Below are positions 42,244 to 51,575 of a DNA stretch of 64,000 nucleotides, one piece after another; position 1 is the first letter of the stretch, and every line of letters begins with the position of its first letter. The notes beneath the pieces were generated by a model. That model saw only the letters and a program-made list of their open reading frames with translations, ran no database searches and was not told the origin of the DNA. The DNA comes from CAWJPY01 sp963844865 (lineage in GTDB: Bacteria > Acidobacteriota > Thermoanaerobaculia > Thermoanaerobaculales > Sulfomarinibacteraceae), in assembly GCA_963844865.1 (NCBI GenBank), contig CAWJPY010000020.1, positions 185,196 through 249,195 of the forward strand, in the 5' to 3' direction. The position numbers and the translations under genes were made by a program.

Positions 42244-44617
42244 ATGAAAGACACCCCCGAGAAGAACGTACGTGCTGCGGTGACGCCGGAGGCGGTGGAG
42301 GCGGCGATCCGCCGCCGCGGGCGCAAGGGAATGACGGTGCGGATGCTGGTGGAGGAGGTGGTGGCCGAGCATCGGATCGGCCGCTCGGAGGCGCGCCATC
42401 TCCTGCGGCAGAGCCTGCGCTCGCTGCTGAGAGAGGGCAGGGTCGTGGAGGGGCGCGGCAAGCGCTACTTCGTGGCCGGGGCCTCGGACCTGCTCACGGG
42501 GGTGCTGCGCCGGCGCCGGGACGGCGACGTGGTGGAGGTCGCCGGGTCCCGGGAGGGCCCCGTGCACATCCCGCCGAAAGCGCTGCACGGCGCGCTGGAC
42601 GGGGACCAGGTGCTGGTGCGTCTGGAGACGGCCGGCAAGCAGGCCCGGGAGGCCGGCTGGCGCGAAGGGGTCGTGGTGCGGGTGCTGGAGCGGGCGCGCA
42701 CGACGGTGGTGGGACGTTGGGTGACCGAGCCCGGCCGGCCCCACGTCCGTCCCCTGGACGACAAGCTGCGGCTGCGCATCTACCCCACGGCATTCACTGA
42801 CGTCGGCGAGCCGGCGCCGGGCGAGTTCGTGATGATCACCCTGGAGAGCGTGTCCACCCAGGGCAGGAGCGGGCGGGGGGCGGTGGTGGAGCACATGGGC
42901 AGGCTCGGGGAGCCGGGGGTGGAGGAGCGGGTGGTGCTCAGGGTGCACGGCATCCCCGAGACCTACCCCAACGCGGTGCTGACGGAGGCCGAGGCCCTGC
43001 CCGCGACGATCTCGCCGGCGGACCTGAAGGGCCGGAGGGACCTGCGCGACCGGCCGGTGATCACCATCGACCCCGAGACGGCGCGTGACTTCGACGACGC
43101 CATCAACGCTCGACGGGCCAGGGGCGACGACATCGTCGTCGAGGTCCACATCGCCGACGTCAGCCACTACGTGGCCGAGGGCAGCGAGCTGGACGCGGAG
43201 GCGCGGCGCCGCGGGACCAGCGTCTACCTGCCCGGCCTGTGTATCGCCATGCTCCCGGAACGGGTGTCGAACGAGCTGTGCAGCCTCCGCGAGGCGGAGG
43301 ACCGGCTCGTCTACACGGTGCGCTACACGGTGCGCCGGGACGGCAGCCTGGCCCGCGTCGAGGCGGCGCCGGCGGTGATCCGCTCCCGCCGCCGCTGCAC
43401 CTACGGTGAGGTGTTCTCCTGGCTCGAAACCCCGCGGGAGAGCTGGCCAGATGAGACGGCCGAGTTTGCTGACTCGCTGGCGGCGGCCGCCGAGGCCGCC
43501 GAGCGCCTCGGCAGGCTCCGGCGGCGCCGGGGGAGCCTCGACTTCGACCTCGCCGAGCCGGAGTTCTTGCTCGACCCCGAGGGCCGCGTGGTGTCCATCG
43601 AGGCCAGTGCCCGCAACCGCGCCCACCGCCTCATCGAGGAGCTGATGGTGGCCGCCAACCGGTGTGTGGCTCAGCTCCTGGTGGACGCGGACCAGCCAGC
43701 CCTGCACCGGGTCCACGACCGCCCGGACCCCACGCGGGTGGAGGAGCTGGAGGCGGCGCTGCTCGGAGCTCGGCTACCGCCTGGACGCCAAGCCCTCCGA
43801 GCTGCGCCCCATCGCCCTGCAGCGGGTCCTGGAGGAGGCCGCCGGAAGGCCGGAGGAGCGGCTGGTGGCGATGTTGGTCCTGCGCACCCTGGCCCGGGCG
43901 CTCTACAGCCCGGAGCCGCGGGGGCACTACGCTCTGGCCGCCGACGCCTATCTCCACTTCACCTCGCCCATTCGCCGTTACCCCGACCTGGTGGTGCACC
44001 GCATGCTGCGCCGCCTCGCTCGCGACAAAGGGCCGGTTCAGGGCGACGAAAGAGAGGGCATCGAGGCCGAGCTGGTCACCCTTGGCGAGAGCTGCTCGGC
44101 GGCGGAGCGGCGGGCCGAGGCGGCGGAGCGGATGGCGGTGCAGTGGAAGACCATCCTCTACCTGCGGGACCGTGAGGGCGACGTCTTCGACGGCACCGTG
44201 TCCGGCGTGACCGAGTTCGGGCTCTTCGTCCAGCTCGACGAGACCTTCGTGGACGGCCTCGTACATGTCTCCGAGCTGGTGGACGACTACTACGACCACG
44301 ACCAGGTCGGGCATCGCCTGGTGGGGGAGCGCAGCGGCCGGACCTGGCGCCTCGGCGATCGCATCCGGGTGCGCCTGGTGCGGGTGGACCTGGACGCCAT
44401 GCGCCTGGATCTGGCTCCCACGGGGGTGCGGCCCGACGCCCGGGCGCGACAGGCGCGCAAGGAGCGAAGCGCACCGTCCCGTCGGCCGAGCCGTGGCGGC
44501 CGCAGGCCCTCCCACGGGTCTGCCGGCAGCCGAGGGAAGACCTCGCGGGAGAATGATCACGGCCGGAAGCCGGCGCGGGAAGGCGGCAAGAAGAAGGGCT
44601 CGCGCCGCCGCCGCTGA
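42244..44617 (+). CDS. rnr: Ribonuclease R (RNB family), frameshifted
   Basis: The 5' frame (from ATG 42244) has the winged-helix and cold-shock regions, then the RNB domain: ITIDPETARDFDDAINA (catalytic Asp cluster), HIADVSHYV, YLPGLCIAMLPERVSNELCSL and RRGSLDFDLAEPEFLLD. It leaves the family at VEELEAALLG near 43768. The next frame continues exactly (ELGYRLDAKPSELRPIALQR, then HFTSPIRRYPDLVVHR, then an S1 domain GDVFDGTVSGVTEFGLFVQLD) to a basic tail ending KKKGSRRRR at 44617. One extra G in CTCGGAGCTCGG explains the shift. Corrected, it would be about 790 residues, normal for RNase R, a processive 3'-5' exonuclease. Probable sequencing indel rather than a real pseudogene. Confidence 0.88.
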
Positions 44618-44663
44618 TCGCCGCCGGCCACGTCGGGCCTGCCGAAAGTGTGAACAGCGGGGC

Positions 44664-44711
44664 TTGACAATCGGCGCGGATGGCCTAGATTAAAAAGCGA
44701 ACGTTCGTTTT
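44664..44711 (+). promoter_or_regulatory. Promoter and TetR operator of the lipid cluster
   Basis: -35 TTGACA (44664-44669), a 16-bp spacer and -10 TAGATT (44686-44691). The palindrome CGAACGTTCG (44698-44707), extended to AAAGCGAACGTTCGTTTT, covers the predicted start site and ends just before the regulator ATG. Operators of FadR/PsrA-type TetR regulators have this shape. Confidence 0.75.
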
Positions 44712-44716
44712 GTAAC

Positions 44717-45409
44717 ATGAGTAACGGAAGCCGCATCAACGGACGCCAGGCCGAGCGGTCGGAAGCCGCGGTCAGCCGCGTGCTCGACGCCGCGGTGGAG
44801 CTCTTCTCCACCCAGGGTTACGGGGCCACGTCCATGCGTCAGCTGGCAGACGTGAGTGGTCTTTCGGTGGGCAACCTCTACCACCACTTCGGCTCCAAGG
44901 AGGCCATCTTCGAGCGCCTCATCGACGAGTACTGGCGGCGCTTGGAGGACCCGGCGAGCCCGCTGCAGGGCGTGTTCGGCCGGGCGTCGTTCCCGGATGA
45001 CCTGGAGGAGATGGCGGACGAGATCGGCCGTACGGTGGAGCAGAACGCGCCCTACATCATGCTCATCTACATCGACGTCATCGAGTTCAAGGGCAAGCAC
45101 ATCCGCACGTTCTACGAGACCATGGCGGACCGCTTCGCCAAGGTCTACGGGACGACCTTCGAGCGCATGCGCGCCGAGGGGCGCATCGGGGACGTGGACC
45201 CGCTGGTGGCGGTCATGTTCGCCACCCGCTGGTTCTTCTACTTCTTCACCGTCGAGAAGTGCTTCGGAGTGCCCATGCACTTCGGGATGAGCGAACGGCA
45301 AGCGGTGGACGAGTGTATTCGGATCTTCCGCAACGGCGTGCTCCCCCGTCTGTCCCGGAAGGGCGACGGGGGGGCGCGGCCGAACCAACCGGAGGGGAGG
45401 ACATCATGA
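44717..45409 (+). CDS. TetR/AcrR-family transcriptional regulator
   Basis: A 230-residue regulator. The N-terminal helix-turn-helix is AVSRVLDAAVELFSTQGYGATSMRQLADVSGLSVGNLYHHFGSKEAIFERL, with the canonical YHHFGSK recognition end. The C-terminal ligand domain is helical and resembles fatty-acyl-CoA-responsive TetRs. It starts 9 bp after a palindromic operator, so autoregulation is likely. Its stop overlaps the TonB-receptor start (ATGA), making it the first gene of the lipid operon. The ligand is inferred to be an acyl-CoA or similar. Confidence 0.92.
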   Translation: MSNGSRINGRQAERSEAAVSRVLDAAVELFSTQGYGATSMRQLADVSGLSVGNLYHHFGSKEAIFERLIDEYWRRLEDPASPLQGVFGRASFPDDLEEMADEIGRTVEQNAPYIMLIYIDVIEFKGKHIRTFYETMADRFAKVYGTTFERMRAEGRIGDVDPLVAVMFATRWFFYFFTVEKCFGVPMHFGMSERQAVDECIRIFRNGVLPRLSRKGDGGARPNQPEGRTS

Positions 45410-48192
45410 TGCGTCGAAACGTGTGGATCAGGAGGCTCGTGCCACTGCTGGCGGCGGCGCTGCTGGCGATCCCGGCGGCGGCCCAGGTGAGCACCGGCAC
45501 CATCGAGGTGGTCACCAAGGACGCCGGGGGTGCGGCGCTGCCCGGGATCACGGTGCAGCTCCGCAATGTGGAGACCGGGCTGCAGCGGGTGGACATCACC
45601 GCGGGCGACGGCTTCGCCACCTTCGCCGGCCTGCCGCCGGGCGAGTACTCGGTGAGCGCCGCCCTGGAGGGCTACGCGCCCATCAGCGACCAGCGGATGG
45701 TGCTCAGGGTCGGCCAGACCGGCCGCTTCGAGTTCACCATGCAGGCGCAGGTGTCGGAGACCATCACGGTCACCGCCGAGGTGCCACAGGTGGATGTGCT
45801 CAAGATCGACTCCTCCACCAACGTGGTGCCGGAGCAGATCCAGCAGCTCCCCACCCAGAACCGCGACTTCCAGAATCTCGCCTTCATCACCCCGGGCGTG
45901 TCGCGGGAGCGCGGCGGCTACCGATTCATCACCAACTCGCCGGTGATCGGGGCCGCCGGCAACGCCAGCCAGGCCACCATCATGGTGGACGGCGTGGACT
46001 TCACCGACCAGGCTCTGGGCCTCTCCCGGGCCCGCTTTTCCCAGGACGCGATCCGTGAGTTCCGGGTCATCAACAACCGCTTCGACGCCGAGATCGGCGG
46101 CTCGGCGGGCGGCGCCCTGTCGGTGATCACCAAGTCGGGCACCAACCAGGTGCACGGCAGCGCCTTCGGCTTCTACCGGGACGACAGCCTGCGCTCCAAG
46201 GGCGCGCTGGAGGAGGGAGGCGGGAACTTCCGCCGCTACCAGGTGGGCTTCACCCTGGGCGGGCCCATCGTCCAGGACAAGACCCACTACTTCCTCTCGA
46301 CGGAGTACATCGACGAGCACAACATCGCCATCTTCAGCCCGACCGGGATCTACGCCCCGCTGGCGCGGGACATCAATCATCCCTTCAAGCAGTTCCTGGG
46401 CTCCGGGAGCCTCACCTTCCAGCCCAACATCTCCAACGCCATCGCGCTCAGGGGCGTGTACGAGAACTACCGCGAGAAGAACTTCCGAGTTGGCGGGGTG
46501 GCCGACGAGTCCAGCGGCATGGAGCTGAACCGCGACAACTACAACCTCGTCGCCTCCCACACCTGGGTGCCGACGGACGACACCCTGAACGAGCTCCGCT
46601 TCCAGTATGGGCACAAGGAGTTCGCCGAGCCCAACAACTCCAACGCCCTGTCGGAGTACTATGCGTCCGGCTCGGCCCTGATCACCGGCGCCAACATCGT
46701 CGGCGACCAGACCATGAAGGGCGACTACATCGAGCTCAGCGACACCTACCACATCTTCACCAACTCCTCGAGGAGCAGCCACGACGTCAAGCTCGGCGGC
46801 TCGGTGAGCTACATCAGCGAGGACTGGTACTACCCCGTCTTCCCCCAGGGCCTGCTCTTCTACCTCTACGACTTCGGCGTGCCGTGGCGCTTCGACTACG
46901 CCGTGGGCCCCCCGGACCTCAAGGTCGACACGACGCTGATCGGGGTGTTCATCCAGGACGACTGGCGGCCGGCCGCCAACTTCACCCTGAGCTACGGCCT
47001 GCGGTACGACTACGACACCGACGGCAACAACCCCAACTTCAAGCACCCCCTGGTGGGTCAGCGCAGCCGTGACGAGAACAACTTCCAACCCCGCGTCGGT
47101 TTCAGCTGGGACGTCAACAACGATGGCACCAGCGTCCTGCGTGGCGGGGCCGGCCTCTTCAACGGCCGCTACCTGCTGGTGCCCTCCTTCATCGAGCTGC
47201 AGCAGAACGGCATCTCCGGCCGCACTCCCTACACCCGCTACGACGGCCCGATCCTGTGCCTGCTCAACGGGATCCCGGCAGCGTACTGCCCCTTCCCGGC
47301 CCTCGACCCGACGGACCTGTACAACAGCGGGGTCGTGGTGGCGCCCAACATCGCCCTGCTCCAGGACACCCTGCGGGCGCCGGACGCCCTCCAGGCCAGC
47401 CTGGGCTTCACCCGCCGGCTCGGCTCGACCAACCTCTACCTGGACCTTGAAGGCGTCTACATCCGCGGAGACAACGAGATCATCATCCGCGACGTCAACT
47501 GGGGCGGCAATGACAATCCCGTACGGCCCAACCCCGCCTACACCCAGATCAACATGTACACCAACGACGGCCGCTCTGAGTACAAGGCGGCGACCCTGAG
47601 CCTCAACGGAACCGTGGGCAACGGCAACATCATCACCGCATCGGTGACCTGGGGGGACAAGAAGAACATCGCCGACGACTTCAGCCCCAATCTCCTCAAC
47701 TACCCCTCCGACCCGGCGGACATCGATGCCGAGTACGGTCGCAGCCGCAGCGACGAGGAGTGGCGGGTGGTTCTGAGCGGGGTCTTCAACGTGCCGTGGA
47801 ACATCACCATCGCGCCCATCTACACCTACGGCTCTGGGCAGCCGTGGAACCGCCGGTTGGGATACGACTACAACGGCGACGGCCGCTTCGGCGACCGCGC
47901 TCCGGGCGTGCCGCGCAACAGCGAGGACGGACCCGAATTCAAGCAGCTCGACCTGCGCATCACCAAGACCATCACCTTCGGCGACGGCCGGGCGTTCGAC
48001 ATCATCGTGGAGGGCTTCAACGTCTTCAACACCGTGAACTACGACGTGGAGTCCATCAACACCGGGGAGTACACCTCCGGACCGACCCTGGCCAACCCGG
48101 CCCTGCCCTACGTGAACAACCCGGCCTACGGGACCTACACCGCGACCCTGCCGCCGCGGGAGATCCAGGTCGGTGCGCGGTATCGTTTCTAG
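45406..48192 (+). CDS. Oar-like TonB-dependent receptor
   Basis: A 928-residue outer-membrane protein with a signal peptide (RLVPLLAAALLAIPAAAQ). Next comes a carboxypeptidase-regulatory-like beta-sandwich (STGTIEVVTKDAGGAALPGITVQLRNV, then GLPPGEYSVSAALEGY). A plug domain follows (NVVPEQIQQLPTQNRDFQNLAFITPGV, then ATIMVDGVDFTDQA), and a 22-strand-type barrel ends PREIQVGARYRF with the C-terminal aromatic residue expected for BAM insertion. Acidobacteria use many such Oar-like receptors for large or hydrophobic substrates. Translational coupling to the TetR gene (4-nt overlap) suggests import of the lipid processed by the downstream enzymes. Confidence 0.9.
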   Translation: MMRRNVWIRRLVPLLAAALLAIPAAAQVSTGTIEVVTKDAGGAALPGITVQLRNVETGLQRVDITAGDGFATFAGLPPGEYSVSAALEGYAPISDQRMVLRVGQTGRFEFTMQAQVSETITVTAEVPQVDVLKIDSSTNVVPEQIQQLPTQNRDFQNLAFITPGVSRERGGYRFITNSPVIGAAGNASQATIMVDGVDFTDQALGLSRARFSQDAIREFRVINNRFDAEIGGSAGGALSVITKSGTNQVHGSAFGFYRDDSLRSKGALEEGGGNFRRYQVGFTLGGPIVQDKTHYFLSTEYIDEHNIAIFSPTGIYAPLARDINHPFKQFLGSGSLTFQPNISNAIALRGVYENYREKNFRVGGVADESSGMELNRDNYNLVASHTWVPTDDTLNELRFQYGHKEFAEPNNSNALSEYYASGSALITGANIVGDQTMKGDYIELSDTYHIFTNSSRSSHDVKLGGSVSYISEDWYYPVFPQGLLFYLYDFGVPWRFDYAVGPPDLKVDTTLIGVFIQDDWRPAANFTLSYGLRYDYDTDGNNPNFKHPLVGQRSRDENNFQPRVGFSWDVNNDGTSVLRGGAGLFNGRYLLVPSFIELQQNGISGRTPYTRYDGPILCLLNGIPAAYCPFPALDPTDLYNSGVVVAPNIALLQDTLRAPDALQASLGFTRRLGSTNLYLDLEGVYIRGDNEIIIRDVNWGGNDNPVRPNPAYTQINMYTNDGRSEYKAATLSLNGTVGNGNIITASVTWGDKKNIADDFSPNLLNYPSDPADIDAEYGRSRSDEEWRVVLSGVFNVPWNITIAPIYTYGSGQPWNRRLGYDYNGDGRFGDRAPGVPRNSEDGPEFKQLDLRITKTITFGDGRAFDIIVEGFNVFNTVNYDVESINTGEYTSGPTLANPALPYVNNPAYGTYTATLPPREIQVGARYRF

Positions 48193-48194
48193 TC

Positions 48195-48379
48195 GGTTGG
48201 AAGGAAGAAGAAGAAGTAAGAAGTAAGAAGCAAGAAGTAAGACGTGAGACGTAAGGAGTGAGGGGAAAGGGGTGAGGAGTTCCACCGCCCTCCCGCTGGC
48301 AGGCGGGACGTGCCGGGCGGGAGGGGGAACTTCTCACTTCTGACCTAACCCCTAACCCCTAACCCCTAACCCCTAACCC
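48195..48379. repeat. Heptad-repeat hairpin element (copy 1)
   Basis: The left arm is built of drifting 7-mers (AAGAAGT, AAGAAGC, GAGGGGA), the core is GC-rich with CCCTCCCG and CGGGAGGG, and the right arm consists of complementary 7-mers (CTTCTGA, CCTAACC, CCCTAAC repeated). The whole can fold into one long imperfect hairpin between the TonB receptor and the SDR genes. Confidence 0.8.
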
Positions 48380-48398
48380 GAACGTGCTGGGAGGATCG

Positions 48399-49181
48399 AT
48401 GATCGAGACGGGACTGAAGGACAAGGTGGTGATCGTGACCGGGGCGGCCGCCGGAATCGGCCGCGCCACGGCTCGCCGCTTCGCCGCAGAGGGCTGCCGG
48501 GTGGCGGCCTGGGATGTCAACGACAAGGTCGCCGACGAGCTCGTCGGAGAGCTGGAAGAGGCCGGCGGCCGGGGTCTGTTTCAAAAGGTGGACGTCTCCT
48601 CGAGCGCGGCGGTGGATGCTGCCGTCGAGGACGTGGCCCAGCGCTGGGGTGGCGTGGACGTGCTGGTGAACAACGCCGGCATCCTGCGGGACGCCCAGCT
48701 CGTGAAGTGGAAGGACGGCCAGGTGGCGTCGGTGATGACCGACGAGCAGTGGGACGCGGTCATCGGCACCAACCTGAAAGGCGTGTTCCTGTGCACTCGA
48801 GCTGCCGTGCCGCACATGATCCGTCGCGGCGGTGGCGTGGTCCTGAACGCATCGTCGGTGGCGGGCGTGTACGGCAACTTCGGCCAGACCAACTACGTGG
48901 CCGCCAAGACCGGGCTCATGGGCGTGACCAAGACCTGGTCGCGGGAGCTGGCGCGGTATCACATCCGGGTGAACGCGGTGGCCCCCGGGTTCGTCTCCAC
49001 CGAGATCCTGGCGTCCATGCCCCAGAAGGTGCTGGACCAGATGGTGGCTCGCACGCCCCTGGGACGCATGGGCGAGACCTCGGACATCGCCGACGCCTAC
49101 CTGTGGCTGGCCTCGGACGCGGCGAGCTGGATCACCGGCATCACCCTGAGCGTGGATGGGGGACTGGTCATCGGGACCTGA
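48399..49181 (+). CDS. Short-chain dehydrogenase/reductase (FabG-like)
   Basis: A 260-residue classical SDR. It has the cofactor motif VTGAAAGIGRATARRFA, Asp in AAWDVND (suggesting NAD preference), the structural NNAG, and the catalytic Ser in VVLNASSVAGVYG with Tyr and Lys in TNYVAAKTG. It also has the PG motif VNAVAPGFVSTE and a C-terminal GITLSVDGGLVIG, as in 3-oxoacyl reductases. It would interconvert a 3-keto and 3-hydroxy acyl group. GGGAGGATCG precedes the ATG. It belongs to the TetR-controlled lipid cluster. Confidence 0.93.
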   Translation: MIETGLKDKVVIVTGAAAGIGRATARRFAAEGCRVAAWDVNDKVADELVGELEEAGGRGLFQKVDVSSSAAVDAAVEDVAQRWGGVDVLVNNAGILRDAQLVKWKDGQVASVMTDEQWDAVIGTNLKGVFLCTRAAVPHMIRRGGGVVLNASSVAGVYGNFGQTNYVAAKTGLMGVTKTWSRELARYHIRVNAVAPGFVSTEILASMPQKVLDQMVARTPLGRMGETSDIADAYLWLASDAASWITGITLSVDGGLVIGT

Positions 49182-49312
49182 GAAGAGGAGCAAGAAGTAA
49201 GAAGTGAGAAGTGAGAAGTTCCCCCACCCACCCCCCGGTTTCACGCGTGATTTACCGGGCGGGAGGGGGGCTTCTAACTTCTAACCTCTAACTTCTGACT
49301 CGGTACGAGCAA
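49182..49312. repeat. Heptad-repeat hairpin element (copy 2)
   Basis: The left arm has AAGAAGTAAGAAGTGAGAAG-type 7-mers, the core has CCCCCCGG...CCGGGCGGGAGGGG, and the right arm has CTTCTAACTTCTAACCTC. The arms are complementary over more than 20 bp. It lies between the SDR and KAS III-like genes. Confidence 0.8.
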
Positions 49313-49321
49313 GGAGCTGCA

Positions 49322-50318
49322 ATGGATCGATTCGCCAAGATCGTGTCCACCGGGCGCTACATTCCCGAGATCGAGGTCTCCAACGACGAGCTGCGGGAGC
49401 GCTTCGCCCACATCCCCGACTTCGTGGACAAGATGGAGGAGTCGTCGGCGATCAAGACCCGGTGGTGGGCCCCCGACGACTGGGCGACCTCCGACCTGTG
49501 CGTGCCCGCGGCCCGGCAGGCTCTCGAGCGCGCGGGCAGGACCCCCGAGGACGTGGACCTCATCATCCTGGGCACCGACTCGCCGGACTACACCACGCCG
49601 GCGACGTCGGTGGTGGTCCAGCACAAGCTGGGGGCCACCAACGCGGGGACCTTCGACGTGGGCTGCGCCTGCGCGTCCTTCCCCACCGGCCTGGCCATCG
49701 GCGCCGGGCTGATCGCCGCCAACCCCAACATGCGCACCATCCTGGTCATCGGCGCCTACATGATGCACAAGCTGGCGGCGCCCGACGACCCCATGATCTT
49801 CTTCTACGGCGACGCGGCCGGGGCGGCGGTGCTCGAGCCGGACCTGGAGCCGGGCTTCCTGGCGGCGGCCTTCCAGGCCGGCGGCGAATACCACAAGCAC
49901 TGGGGGATCTACGCCGGCGGCACCGCCGAGCCGGCCACCGAGGAGGCGGTGCGCGCCGGGCGCACCCAGGTGCGCCTGGTGGAGCGCTACCCCCCGGAGG
50001 TCAACCACGAGGGCTGGCCGCGCCTGGTGCGCCGGCTCGCGGCCAACGGCGGCTTCGACGTGGCCGACGTGGACTTCGCCATCTTCACCCAGGTCCGCAA
50101 GCCCTCCATCGAGCTGGTGATGGACGATCTCGGGCCTGCCCGTGGAGCGCACCCACACCATCATGGAGAAGTGGGGCTACACCGGCTCGGCGTGCGTGCC
50201 CCTGGCGCTCGACGACGCTGTCGAGCAGGAGCTGGTCTCACCCGGGGACCTCGTGGTGCTGGTGGGCTCGGGGGTCGGGTACAACCAGGCCGGGGTGGCC
50301 TTCCGGATGCGCGAGTGA
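49322..50318 (+). CDS. Beta-ketoacyl synthase III-like condensing enzyme, frameshifted
   Basis: The first frame carries the KAS III fold: MDRFAKIVSTGRYIPEIEVSNDEL, DLIILGTDSPDYTTPATS and the active-site Cys in FDVGCACASFPTGL. After MDDLG at about 50130 the frame changes. The plus-one frame continues LPVERTHTIMEKWGYTGSACVPLALDD (catalytic His of the HTIME segment) and ends LVGSGVGYNQAGVAFRMRE at 50318. One extra G in CTCGGGCCTG explains it. Corrected length is about 331 residues, normal for the family. The family's catalytic Asn (GNTSAAS) is replaced by Tyr (GYTGSA). It may therefore perform acyl transfer or non-decarboxylative condensation, as in OleA-like enzymes, rather than fatty-acid initiation. 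Confidence 0.85.
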
Positions 50319-50334
50319 TCGGTGCTGTCGAGAG

Positions 50335-50385
50335 GATGAAGGCAAGAACGCAGAGGCGCAGAGGCGCAGAGCCTCCCGCCCGCTC
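50335..50385. repeat. Short dispersed repeat (AACGCAGAGGCGCAGAG type)
   Basis: AGAACGCAGAGGCGCAGAGG-like octamers, also seen near 59212 (AGAACGCAAAGACG) and 62950-63030 (CGCAAAGGCGCAAAGG, CGCAGAGACGCAGAGG). It lies in the 282-bp gap after the KAS III-like gene, which otherwise holds no gene I can support. Confidence 0.6.
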
Positions 50386-50600
50386 GAGCTCGGCAGCGAC
50401 GGACCTGGACCGTGTCGCTGTGCCCAGGGCGAGGAAGGTGAGCCGTTTCCGCGTGCGACATGGCGGTGTTCGTTACAATGTGCCCGCGGCGCGGATGTCC
50501 GGGACGGTGGTTCCGAAGCGGCGTCGCGCAATCGACATGGAGAGGAGCTGCGGCTCAGCGTTCCCTCCGTGACCCCAGGGACCATGAGGGGAGGATCCCA

Positions 50601-51575
50601 GTGAATGCGCGCTTCCTGCTGAAGCTGGCCATCGCGATCGCTCTCGCCGCAGTGGCGGTGCTGCTGCTGGGGGGAGGGTGGCTGGTGTGGAAGCGTCCGC
50701 TCACCGTGGACGCCTGGATGAGCCGGCTCGCCCTGCGGCACGCGGGGCTGAGGCCTGCGGAGGTCAGCGCCTCCGCCGGCGACATGACCGTCTGGGAGGG
50801 TGGTTCCGGCCCCCCCATGGTGCTCCTCCACGGCGCGGGCGACCAGGCCGGCGCCTGGGGCCGCGTCGTTGGACCCCTGGCCGCGCGCCATCGGCTGGTG
50901 ATCCCGGACCTGCCGGGGCACTGGCACAGTCCGCCCACCAAGGGGCCCCTGCACGTCGCCCAGGTCCTGGACGGGGTGCGGGCGGTGATGGACTCCTGCT
51001 GTACCGACCAACCGGCGATCCTGGTGGGCAACTCCCTGGGGGCGTGGGTGGCGTTCCTGTACGCCCGCGAGCACCCCGAACGGGTGGCGCGGATCGTGGC
51101 CGTCAACGGCGGTCCCCTGATGGGGTCGAACACCAGCGTGAACCTCCTCCCCGCCGATCGCGAGGAGGCGAGGAAGACCATGCGGGCCCTCATGGGGCCC
51201 AACAGCCAGATGGTCCCCGGCTTCGTGCTCGACGACGTCGCCCGCCACGCCCGCACGGGGCCCGTGGCCCGACTGGCCGCCACCGCCGCCGAGATGCCGG
51301 CCTACCTCATGGACGGCCACCTGGACGAGATCCAGGTGCCGGTGGAGGTGGTGTGGGGCGCCGCGGACGGGCTCATGGACGTGAACTACGCGCGGCGGCT
51401 CGTGGACGGGCTGCCCTCGGCCCGCCTGCACCTGGTGGCGGGCTGCGGCCACGTGCCCCAGCGGGAGTGCCCGGACCGGTTCCTGAAGGCCCTCGGGGAG
51501 GCCCTGGACGAGCAGATTCCGCTGGCCCCGGAGGCCCCGGGACCGCCGGCGGGCGCCGCGGAGGAGACGCCATGA
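50601..51575 (+). CDS. Alpha/beta hydrolase, membrane-anchored
   Basis: A 324-residue protein. An N-terminal hydrophobic anchor (LLKLAIAIALAAVAVLLLGG) precedes the alpha/beta hydrolase domain: oxyanion MVLLHGAGDQAGAW, nucleophile elbow ILVGNSLGAWVAF (Ser), acid Asp in VWGAADGLMD and His in VAGCGHVPQ. The start is GTG after GGGGAGGATCCCA. The stop overlaps the acyl-CoA ligase start (ATGA). The position in the cluster suggests hydrolysis of an ester, thioester or beta-lactone intermediate; the substrate is not deducible. Confidence 0.9.
   Translation: MNARFLLKLAIAIALAAVAVLLLGGGWLVWKRPLTVDAWMSRLALRHAGLRPAEVSASAGDMTVWEGGSGPPMVLLHGAGDQAGAWGRVVGPLAARHRLVIPDLPGHWHSPPTKGPLHVAQVLDGVRAVMDSCCTDQPAILVGNSLGAWVAFLYAREHPERVARIVAVNGGPLMGSNTSVNLLPADREEARKTMRALMGPNSQMVPGFVLDDVARHARTGPVARLAATAAEMPAYLMDGHLDEIQVPVEVVWGAADGLMDVNYARRLVDGLPSARLHLVAGCGHVPQRECPDRFLKALGEALDEQIPLAPEAPGPPAGAAEETP

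Noticed and set aside
45238..48285. Minus-strand open frame of 1015 codons
   Set aside because: Exactly antisense to the TonB receptor gene, with Val/Asp/His-rich composition and no motif.
48300..48380. Telomere-like CCCTAAC repeats
   Set aside because: They form the pairing right arm of internal hairpin elements found four times between genes; nothing indicates a chromosome end.
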